A stretch of DNA of 5,447 nt from Fidelibacterota bacterium (GTDB taxonomy: Bacteria > Fidelibacterota > Fidelibacteria > Fidelibacterales > Fidelibacteraceae): assembly GCA_016937825.1 (NCBI GenBank), contig JAFGVT010000055.1, forward strand, positions 1 through 5,447, written 5' to 3'. The translations under genes were made by a program, and so were the position numbers. Numbering within the stretch: position 1 is the first letter of the stretch; each line of letters begins with the position of its first letter. A model generated the notes under the pieces. That model had not been told where the DNA came from. It saw nothing but the letters and a program-made list of their open reading frames with translations, and did not search any database. Positions 1 to 5,447 of this stretch are shown here, one piece after another.

Positions 1-1287
1 ACAAGCGGAAACCTTCTGGGCTATACGGCCGAGATCCGCCGGTCCGATATTTACAAATACCGCGACCGGGGCTATAAGCTGGGAAACGTTATCGGCTATG
101 ACGGTATTGAAAAGCAATATGAACACCTCCTGAGGGGAGAACGCGGATATCGGTACAAACAGGTCAATGCCGTCGGAAAACCCCTGAATGACCAAGCGTA
201 TGAACAGACGAATCCCGCGCCCGGGAATGCCCTATATCTTACCATAGACCAGCAGTTGCAGGCAAAAGCGGAATCGCTGCTGGTCAATTACAACGGGGCG
301 GCGATCATGATGAACTATCAGAACGGGGAGATCATCGCCTGCGTTTCGTCACCTTCCTACGACCCGGACATCTTTACCGAAGGGATCACGCAGGCAGAAT
401 GGGATTCCATTGCCCAGGACAAGCGCATTCCCCTCTTCAACCGCGTCATTCGGGGGCAATACCCCCCCGGCTCCATTTACAAGATGGTTGCCGCCATCGC
501 GGGATTGGAAAAGGGGATTATCGAACCCTCCACGGAATATGAGTGTACGGGTGTGTTTGAACTTGGAGGAAGAAGCTACAAATGCTCGCACGTGCACGGA
601 ATTGAAGATCTTAACGAGGCCATCGCACATTCCTGCAACGTGTACTTCTATAATGTTATTCTGAATCTGGGCGTGGACGATTGGTCCTATTACGCAAAAC
701 AGATGCGCTTTGGAACTCCGACGGGAATCGACCTGCCGGGCGAACTTTCGGGACTTGCACCGGACCGGGAATTTCTGGACAAGCAGTACGGAAGACGAAA
801 ATGGTGGAAAGGAATGTGGCTGAACATGGTCATCGGGCAGGGGGACGTTCTGGTTACCCCGATGCAGGTGCTCCGCTATACCGGGATCCTGGCCACGCGG
901 GGCAAGGTCGTCACGCCGCACCTGCTGCGCTCGGTGCACTACACAAAAGACAATTCCATTGAATATCCCGAGTATCCCGTCAAACATGTGACCGATATAT
1001 CCGCCCATACCTGGAAAGAGATCGAATCCGGCATGCTGAACGCCGTGCAGAGCAGCTGGGGAACGGGAAGGACCGCCAATGTTCCGGGTCTGAACATGTA
1101 CGGAAAGACCGGCACGGCGCAAAATCCGCACGGGGAAGCGCACGGGTGGTTTTTGGGCTATTCAAAGAGGACCGATTTTCCCTATGCCGTCGTGGTGTTT
1201 GTCGAACACGGGATCGCGGGAAGCGATGTCGCTGCGCCGGTTGCCGGACAGCTGCTGAAGGCCTACTATTATATGAGAAAACGATGA
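1..1287 (+). CDS. mrdA: Penicillin-binding protein 2 (peptidoglycan DD-transpeptidase of the rod complex), 5' truncated by the window edge
   Basis: Class B penicillin-binding protein that cross-links new glycan strands in the periplasm during lateral wall growth, working with the glycosyltransferase RodA. The frame is open from base 1, giving 428 visible residues. All three active-site motifs are present: SxxK as SIYK with the nucleophile at visible residue 158 (codon 472-474), SxN as SCN at 211-213, and KTG at 369-371 followed by TAQN. The pedestal signature GIEKQYExxLRG lies at about residues 35-46. PBP2 proteins are usually 600 residues or more, so roughly 170-200 residues are missing on the left, including the membrane anchor. 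The internal ATG at 256 is not the start, because conserved PBP2 sequence continues upstream of it. Cys182, Cys195, His197 and His199 cluster between SxxK and SxN. The stop overlaps the rodA start by 4 nt. PBP3/FtsI is less likely because the next gene is a RodA-type SEDS gene and the pedestal is PBP2-like. Confidence 0.95.
   Translation, partial: TSGNLLGYTAEIRRSDIYKYRDRGYKLGNVIGYDGIEKQYEHLLRGERGYRYKQVNAVGKPLNDQAYEQTNPAPGNALYLTIDQQLQAKAESLLVNYNGAAIMMNYQNGEIIACVSSPSYDPDIFTEGITQAEWDSIAQDKRIPLFNRVIRGQYPPGSIYKMVAAIAGLEKGIIEPSTEYECTGVFELGGRSYKCSHVHGIEDLNEAIAHSCNVYFYNVILNLGVDDWSYYAKQMRFGTPTGIDLPGELSGLAPDREFLDKQYGRRKWWKGMWLNMVIGQGDVLVTPMQVLRYTGILATRGKVVTPHLLRSVHYTKDNSIEYPEYPVKHVTDISAHTWKEIESGMLNAVQSSWGTGRTANVPGLNMYGKTGTAQNPHGEAHGWFLGYSKRTDFPYAVVVFVEHGIAGSDVAAPVAGQLLKAYYYMRKR
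1284..1287 (+). promoter_or_regulatory. ATGA stop/start overlap of mrdA and rodA (translational coupling)
   Basis: The rodA ATG (1284-1286) overlaps the mrdA TGA (1285-1287). No good Shine-Dalgarno sequence lies within 15 nt upstream; the nearest purine run (AAGG, 1258-1261) is too far away. Re-initiation by ribosomes finishing mrdA is the likely way rodA is translated, which would keep the two partner enzymes in proportion. The overlap is seen directly; the coupling is inferred. Confidence 0.75.
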
Positions 1288-2510
1288 AATTCAAAGATTT
1301 CTTCAATCTGAAATTTTCAGAGCTGGATATCCCCTCGCTGATCCTGGTGTTCGTCCTTACCGGGTGCGGGCTGGTTGCGATCTACAGCGCCACGTCCTTT
1401 GTGGGGACAACGTCCAATATGCAGTATTTCTGGAAACAGATCCTGGGCATTGTCGGCGGACTTGCCATGTTCATCATGCTGTATTCCGTCCGGAAGAGCT
1501 TTATTCTAAGCTACGCCGAAGTGTTGTATATCATCGGGCTCATCCTGATCATCATTCCTTTTATCCTGTCCATGGCGACATCGGGCACAAACCGCTGGAT
1601 CAATCTGGGAGATTTTCAGATCCAGCCCTCGGAGTATATGAAATTTATCCTGATCATTATGCTTGCAAAATGTTTCAGTGAAACGCGCCGCTCACCGCAA
1701 AACCCCGGTTACGTGCTGTATCCGCTGACCGTGCTGCTGATCCCGGCCGGAATGGTATTTATCCAGCCCGATCTCGGGACGACCTTTATCTATGTGGTGA
1801 TCTTTGCCTCCATGCTTTTTATGAGCGGCTACAAGATCTATTACATCTTTATGATCATTGCTCCCTTCATTACCATGATCGCGGCGTTCAACAGCTGGGT
1901 CTTCCTGATATGGGGACTGATAATCGCCGTGATCATCTTTCTGAACAATAAGAACATCCTGTTCTCGGTGCTGATGTTCCTGCTGAACATTCTGGTGGGG
2001 GTCATGACGCCCTTTTTCTGGAATGCGATCAAACCCTACCAGCAGCAGCGCATCCTGACGATGCTTAATCCCCAGCTGGACCCCATGGGCGCCGGTTACC
2101 AGGTGATCCAGTCACAGATCGCCATCGGTTCGGGCGGTCTCCACGGGAAGGGCTTTCTCCAGGGAACCCAGTCGCACCTGAACTTTCTTCCCGAGCAACA
2201 TACGGACTTTATTTTTTCCGTAATATCCGAGGAATTCGGTTTCATCGGGATCAGCATCATTCTGTTCATCTACTGTTTCCTGATCCTGCGCTGGTTCAAA
2301 ATGGCCGTAACGGCCAAAAGCACCTTCAGCGCCATGCTGATCATCGGAGGAACTGCGGCCCTGCTGGCGCATATTTTCATCAATGTGGGGATGACCGTGG
2401 GCCTTCTGCCGGTCACCGGAAAGCCCCTGCCCTTTATTAGCTACGGCGGAAGCTTTCTGATGACCTCCTTCGGACTGGTCGGCCTGGTCCTGAACGGCAA
2501 CGCGGAATAA
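1284..2510 (+). CDS. rodA: RodA, SEDS-family peptidoglycan glycosyltransferase of the elongation complex
   Basis: Integral membrane enzyme that polymerises lipid II into glycan strands for lateral wall growth, paired with PBP2. It has 408 residues. SEDS landmarks in order: SGTNRWINLG at about 100-109, QPSEYMK at 114-120, QPDLGTTF at 161-168, then the catalytic extracellular loop with DPMGAGYQ (Asp266 aligns with the essential Asp of E. coli and Thermus RodA), IGSGGLHGKG at 281-290, LPEQHTDFIF at 302-311, and the terminal PVTGKPLPFISYGGS at 376-390. The start at 1284 gives a normal N-terminus with the first helix at about 18-38; an earlier in-frame start at 1146 would lie inside mrdA. E. coli RodA is about 370 residues. 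The excess here sits mostly between about residues 205 and 247, a hydrophobic stretch able to form two extra helices just before the catalytic loop. FtsW is a less likely identity given the PBP2 gene alongside. Confidence 0.95.
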   Translation: MKFKDFFNLKFSELDIPSLILVFVLTGCGLVAIYSATSFVGTTSNMQYFWKQILGIVGGLAMFIMLYSVRKSFILSYAEVLYIIGLILIIIPFILSMATSGTNRWINLGDFQIQPSEYMKFILIIMLAKCFSETRRSPQNPGYVLYPLTVLLIPAGMVFIQPDLGTTFIYVVIFASMLFMSGYKIYYIFMIIAPFITMIAAFNSWVFLIWGLIIAVIIFLNNKNILFSVLMFLLNILVGVMTPFFWNAIKPYQQQRILTMLNPQLDPMGAGYQVIQSQIAIGSGGLHGKGFLQGTQSHLNFLPEQHTDFIFSVISEEFGFIGISIILFIYCFLILRWFKMAVTAKSTFSAMLIIGGTAALLAHIFINVGMTVGLLPVTGKPLPFISYGGSFLMTSFGLVGLVLNGNAE

Positions 2511-2544
2511 GCGCACGCCTATTTTAAAGCGCCGCATTTCGGAC

Positions 2545-2573
2545 TTCATATTCCTCATGAACTTCGTTATATT
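2545..2573 (+). promoter_or_regulatory. Possible sigma-70-type promoter in front of smpB
   Basis: The 69-bp gap 2511-2579 is the longest non-coding stretch in the window. It holds TTCATA (2545-2550; 4 of 6 matches to TTGACA) and TATATT (2568-2573; 5 of 6 to TATAAT), separated by exactly 17 nt. A transcript from it would start near 2579-2581, at or beside the smpB GTG codon. The region is AT-rich, so a chance match is quite possible, and the promoter consensus of this organism is unknown. I see no convincing rodA terminator in the gap. Confidence 0.35.
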
Positions 2574-2579
2574 AATTCC

Positions 2580-3023
2580 GTGGAAAAGCTGATCATAAAA
2601 AACAAAAAAGCCTATCACGATTACCATATCCTGGAAAGGGTGGAATCGGGGATCGTCCTTCACGGAATGGAGGTAAAAGCCATTCGCGAAGGCAAAATTA
2701 ACATCAAGGAAGCTTACTGCAATTTTCAGAACAAGGAACTCTTTCTGTTACAGGCCCATATTTCCGCTTATTCACATGCCGGGTATGAACAGCATGATCC
2801 CGTTCGTCCCAAAAAGCTGCTGCTCCATGAAAAAGAACTGAGAAAGCTGAAGCAGAAACGCGATGAACAGCACCTTACGATGGTCCCGCTCTCCCTCTAT
2901 TGGGTCGGGAACCATATTAAGGTCGAGATCGGCCTGGTCAAAGGGAAAAAGCTCTACGACAAAAGGCAGGATATCGCGAAACGGGATACGGAACGCAGTA
3001 TGGAACGGCAGATGAAACATTGA
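2580..3023 (+). CDS. smpB: SmpB, tmRNA-binding protein for trans-translation
   Basis: Small cytoplasmic RNA-binding protein that carries tmRNA (ssrA) into stalled ribosomes, so that the nascent chain is tagged for degradation and the ribosome is freed. It has 147 residues, close to the usual 150-160. Recognisable parts are NKKAYHDY at 8-15, the GIVLHGMEVKAIREGK segment at 24-39, DPVRPKKLLLHEKEL at 73-87, VPLSLYW at 102-108, and the basic GKKLYDKR at 122-129 leading into the tail that occupies the empty mRNA channel. The start is GTG: no ATG lies in frame between the rodA stop and this codon, and the next internal Met (30) is inside the conserved fold. No Shine-Dalgarno sequence is visible upstream. 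The Gly that normally precedes the hydrophobic-Thr pair near residue 99 is His98 here. The tmRNA gene itself is not in the window. tyrS follows after 17 nt. Confidence 0.95.
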   Translation: MEKLIIKNKKAYHDYHILERVESGIVLHGMEVKAIREGKINIKEAYCNFQNKELFLLQAHISAYSHAGYEQHDPVRPKKLLLHEKELRKLKQKRDEQHLTMVPLSLYWVGNHIKVEIGLVKGKKLYDKRQDIAKRDTERSMERQMKH

Positions 3024-3027
3024 GACC

Positions 3028-3034
3028 AAAGGAG
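3028..3034 (+). promoter_or_regulatory. Ribosome binding site of tyrS (decides the start)
   Basis: AAAGGAG ends 6 nt before the ATG at 3041, a standard Shine-Dalgarno match and spacing. It favours ATG 3041 over an in-frame TTG at 3020 that overlaps the smpB stop codon and would place this site inside the gene. Confidence 0.8.
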
Positions 3035-3040
3035 CTGTCT

Positions 3041-4255
3041 ATGAACCGGTTTCCATCGCTGAAGGAACAGATGGACATCATTCGGAAGGGCGCGGAAGAG
3101 ATCATTCCCGAAGAAGAGCTTGTCAGGAAGATCGAAAAAAGCATTCGCACCGGGATCCCCCTGCGGGTCAAACTGGGTGCGGATCCCAGCCGCCCCGACC
3201 TCCATATCGGGCATGCCGTTGTGCTGAATAAAATGCGCCAGTTCCAGGATCTGGGCCATCAGGCGGTGCTGATCATCGGGGATTTTACGGCAATGATCGG
3301 TGATCCCACGGGCCGGAGCAAAACCCGCCCCGCCCTGACGCTGGAAGATACAAAAGAGAACGCAAGATCCTATTTCGAGCAGGCGGGGATCGTTCTGGAT
3401 GCCGAACACCTGGAGATCCGGTACAATTCGGAGTGGCTGGACGTGATGAATTTCAGGGAGGTCATCGGCCTGTCCGCCCACTACACGGTGGCCAGAATGC
3501 TCGAGCGGGATGATTTTTCAAAACGCTACGCCGCGGGCATACCCATTTCGGTCCATGAATTCCTATATCCTCTTGCCCAGGCCTACGACAGCGTTGCGGT
3601 CCGCTCGGATATCGAACTCGGCGGAACGGATCAGAAGTTCAACCTGCTGGTCGGCCGTGATATTCAGCGCGAATACGGCGTTGAACCCCAGGTGATCCTG
3701 ACCATGCCGCTTCTTGAGGGATTGGACGGGAAAGAGAAAATGTCCAAATCGCTGGACAACTATATCGGGATCACGGATGTGCCCGAGAACATGTACGGAA
3801 AGGTTTTGTCCATCAGCGACGACATGATCCTGCGATATTTTACGCTGGTGACCGACCTGCCGCCGGAAAAGACAGACGAATACCGCCTGGCCATGGAAAA
3901 AGGCGCAAACCCCAGGGACATCAAGCACATGCTCGCATGGCAGCTGGTGAAACGGTACCACGGACCGGCGGCGGCGGACCTGGCAAAAGAACAGTTCGAG
4001 AAAGTATTTGTTCTCAGGGACCTCCCGGACGAAATGCAGGAGTATGTCGTCGGAGAGCAGGACGTATTTATCAGCAAGCTGATGGTGGACAGCGGATTGT
4101 GCCAAACGGGGGGAGAGGCGAAACGCCTGATAGCCCAGGGCGGCGTCTATCTGAACGGCGAGCGCATCATGTCCCAGACGCATCCCGTGAGCGTCCGCGA
4201 AGGCGACGTCCTGAAAGTCGGGAAGCGAAAATTTCTGAAACTGCACAGGAAATAA
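3041..4255 (+). CDS. tyrS: Tyrosyl-tRNA synthetase (class Ic, KMSKS type, with C-terminal S4 domain)
   Basis: Cytoplasmic enzyme that joins tyrosine to tRNA-Tyr using ATP. It has 404 residues, normal for the family. The Rossmann catalytic domain carries HIGH at residues 55-58 and KMSKS at 233-237. Between them lie FLYPLAQAYDS and GGTDQKFNLLVGRD, the region that binds tyrosine and distinguishes TyrRS from TrpRS. An anticodon-binding helical part follows, then a C-terminal S4 RNA-binding domain at about 341-402 (starting FISKLMVDSGL, with GGVYLNGERI). The KMSKS form of the second motif puts it in the TyrS2/TyrZ-like subgroup rather than the KFGKT form of E. coli TyrS. I chose ATG 3041 because of the Shine-Dalgarno sequence 6 nt upstream. 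No leader such as a T-box is present, since only 17 nt separate it from smpB; expression probably follows smpB. tilS starts 37 nt downstream. Confidence 0.96.
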   Translation: MNRFPSLKEQMDIIRKGAEEIIPEEELVRKIEKSIRTGIPLRVKLGADPSRPDLHIGHAVVLNKMRQFQDLGHQAVLIIGDFTAMIGDPTGRSKTRPALTLEDTKENARSYFEQAGIVLDAEHLEIRYNSEWLDVMNFREVIGLSAHYTVARMLERDDFSKRYAAGIPISVHEFLYPLAQAYDSVAVRSDIELGGTDQKFNLLVGRDIQREYGVEPQVILTMPLLEGLDGKEKMSKSLDNYIGITDVPENMYGKVLSISDDMILRYFTLVTDLPPEKTDEYRLAMEKGANPRDIKHMLAWQLVKRYHGPAAADLAKEQFEKVFVLRDLPDEMQEYVVGEQDVFISKLMVDSGLCQTGGEAKRLIAQGGVYLNGERIMSQTHPVSVREGDVLKVGKRKFLKLHRK

Positions 4256-4276
4256 CCAAACGATCCTGTTTTTAAT

Positions 4277-4289
4277 AGGTAAAGGACCT
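4277..4289 (+). promoter_or_regulatory. Ribosome binding site of tilS, in the loop of a small potential hairpin
   Basis: AAAGGA (4281-4286) ends 6 nt before the tilS ATG at 4293. AGGT (4277-4280) and ACCT (4286-4289) are complementary and would present AAAGG in a 5-nt loop. The Shine-Dalgarno sequence is a firm observation. The 4-bp hairpin is short and may have no effect. Confidence 0.6.
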
Positions 4290-4292
4290 GCC

Positions 4293-5447
4293 ATGAGATG
4301 GTCAGCACTTGCGGAAAAAGTACATCAGCATCTGATCCGCAGTGCGCTCGTCCGGCAGGATGACCGCCTCTTGCTTGCCGTTTCCGGCGGACTTGACAGT
4401 GTCGTCCTGCTGCATGTTTTTCTGGAATTGCAGCCGGCATGGAAATGGGACCTTCTTGTGGGACATATCGATCATGGACTGCGGCCCGGGGCTGACGACG
4501 ACGAATCGCGTTTCTGTGAAGCGCTGGCTAAACAACACGGGCTGACCTATCTGGAGGAGAAACTTGTTCTGAACGATCCCGGTGAAAAGCGGGAGTATGA
4601 AAATGAGAGCACGCAGAACCCCAGTACGGAATCGCTTGCCCGAAATGCCCGCTACCGCATTTTTACCCGCTGGGCAAGGGAATATTCCTGCGACGCCGTG
4701 GTCACGGCGCACCATGCTAACGATCAGGCGGAAACCCTTCTCTACAGAATGCTGACCGGCGCCGGTCTGAACGGACTGAGCGGCATACCGGCCGTGCGCG
4801 GCGTTTTCCGGCGGCCCCTGATCCGGGTTCTGCGTTCGGAGCTGGCCGCCTATGCCGAAGAAAAGAACATAGCCTTTTATGAGGACAGCAGCAACGAGGA
4901 TACCGCATTTGCCCGGAATAAGATCCGTCATGAGGTTGTTCCGGCGCTAAAAAAGATGGGATATAACGATCTTGAGCGAATGCTCGCACGGTCGGCGGCG
5001 GCTTTGGATGAAGCCTCCGCGGCGATTGGCTTTGCGGCCCGCGAACAAATGGAAAAACTGCTCGTCACGGAGGGACCTGTCCTTAAGCTCCGGATCCCGG
5101 CCTTTAATCTCTTGCCCGCGATGATCCGGAAAGAGATCATCAGGATCTTATACCGGGAAAAACTCAACATCATCCGCCATGTTTCCGGGGAGCAGCTTGA
5201 AGAGGTCCTTGACCTTATTGCCAGAGGCGAATGCGGAAAAAAAACAGCATATTCAAACCATACACTGACGATCGGCCGGGAGTTCGTTCAGTGGGAAAAA
5301 GAACAGTGTCAAAAAATATATCGGGAAGCCGTCTGTGCAGATAAAATCCTTATCAGGTTCCCCGGGGGAGAGATGAAAATAGAACTTGCACCGATCCCCG
5401 CTTCTCTTGTTCCGGACGATGCGCACACGGCGTATTTTTCAGAGGAG
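4293..5447 (+). CDS. tilS: tRNA(Ile)-lysidine synthetase, 3' truncated by the window edge
   Basis: ATP-dependent enzyme that attaches lysine to C34 of tRNA-Ile(CAU), changing its decoding from AUG to AUA and its charging from Met to Ile. The frame is open from ATG 4293 to the last base, giving 385 visible residues. The N-type ATP pyrophosphatase P-loop SGGLDS is at 31-36. Further TilS landmarks are HIDHGLR (58-64), ESLARNARYRIF (113-124), TAHHANDQAETLL (138-150), RRPLIRVLRSEL (173-184) and EDSSNEDTAFARNKIRH (197-213). These separate it from TtcA, which has Cys motifs not seen here. The helical middle domain follows, and a C-terminal domain seems to begin at about 355-385. Family members are usually about 430-470 residues, so perhaps 50-80 are missing. 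ATG 4293 is preceded by AAAGGA at 6 nt spacing. The short gap after tyrS suggests co-transcription. In many bacteria hpt and ftsH follow tilS, which would be the expectation beyond the edge. Confidence 0.95.
   Translation, partial: MRWSALAEKVHQHLIRSALVRQDDRLLLAVSGGLDSVVLLHVFLELQPAWKWDLLVGHIDHGLRPGADDDESRFCEALAKQHGLTYLEEKLVLNDPGEKREYENESTQNPSTESLARNARYRIFTRWAREYSCDAVVTAHHANDQAETLLYRMLTGAGLNGLSGIPAVRGVFRRPLIRVLRSELAAYAEEKNIAFYEDSSNEDTAFARNKIRHEVVPALKKMGYNDLERMLARSAAALDEASAAIGFAAREQMEKLLVTEGPVLKLRIPAFNLLPAMIRKEIIRILYREKLNIIRHVSGEQLEEVLDLIARGECGKKTAYSNHTLTIGREFVQWEKEQCQKIYREAVCADKILIRFPGGEMKIELAPIPASLVPDDAHTAYFSEE

Noticed and set aside
349..1143. Long open frame (264 codons) on the minus strand
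   Set aside because: It lies wholly inside mrdA, its translation has no recognisable domain, and the opposite strand carries all PBP2 motifs. It is a shadow of the codon pattern. The same holds for minus-strand frames at 2112-2663, 2954-3481, 3563-4294 and 4302-4931.
1146..1283. Upstream in-frame extension of rodA
   Set aside because: It lies in the out-of-frame PBP2 C-terminal coding region and gives a non-hydrophobic, Cys/Arg-rich leader. The ATG at 1284 in the ATGA overlap gives a normal RodA N-terminus.
2511..2545. Possible terminator after rodA (GCGC arms at 2511-2514 and 2529-2532; CCG/CGG arms at 2532-2534 and 2540-2542)
   Set aside because: The stems are only 3-4 bp, poorly placed, and not followed by a T run.
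2557..2592. Eleven-codon ATG frame overlapping the smpB start, as a possible leader peptide
   Set aside because: It has no Shine-Dalgarno sequence and no codon run or attenuator-like structure, and a frame this short is expected by chance.
3020..3040. Alternative TTG start for tyrS overlapping the smpB stop (TTGA)
   Set aside because: It has no good Shine-Dalgarno sequence of its own. ATG 3041 has AAAGGAG at 6 nt spacing and gives the normal family length.
4256..4276. T-rich stretch after tyrS as a terminator
   Set aside because: The five-T run has no GC-rich stem in front of it, and tilS begins closely downstream with its own ribosome site.
1..5447. A hidden novel system (defence, mobile element, CRISPR, reverse transcriptase, riboswitch, tRNA gene)
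   Set aside because: Every coding frame resolves to a known housekeeping family. The gaps total 123 bp, which is too little for a structured RNA, and I saw no direct or inverted repeats of note.

Overview
The window is a compact, all-forward block of bacterial housekeeping genes. In order it holds the 3' part of a penicillin-binding protein 2 gene (mrdA), a complete rodA, a complete smpB, a complete tyrS, and the 5' part of tilS, which runs off the right edge. Coding sequence covers nearly everything. The only gaps are 69 bp (rodA to smpB), 17 bp (smpB to tyrS) and 37 bp (tyrS to tilS). I see no tRNA or rRNA gene, insertion sequence, phage gene, CRISPR array or long repeat, and no stretch over 300 bases without a gene.

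Layout: positions 1-2510 are the elongation module of the cell wall. PBP2 (transpeptidase) and RodA (SEDS glycosyltransferase) are the two enzymes of the rod-complex peptidoglycan synthase, and their genes overlap by 4 nt (ATGA). Positions 2580-5447 form a translation module. SmpB is the partner of tmRNA in ribosome rescue, TyrS charges tRNA-Tyr, and TilS makes lysidine in the anticodon of tRNA-Ile(CAU). tyrS and tilS have clear Shine-Dalgarno sequences (AAAGGAG, AAAGGA). smpB starts with GTG, has no visible Shine-Dalgarno sequence, and has a promoter-like element just in front of it, so the module may have its own promoter inside the gap.

Organism: a bacterium with lateral-wall synthesis by a PBP2/RodA pair, so probably rod-shaped, with moderate GC content. 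The style of SmpB (the GKKLYDKR...RD tail region) and the RodA with an apparent extra pair of membrane helices recall the FCB-type phyla (Bacteroidota relatives, Marinimicrobia, Cloacimonadota and similar). The KMSKS-type TyrS is not the usual Bacteroidota form as I recall it, so an uncultured lineage near that group is possible. This placement is inference with low confidence.

I did not find a novel system. The points most worth checking are the extra hydrophobic segment in RodA and the possible leaderless start of smpB.
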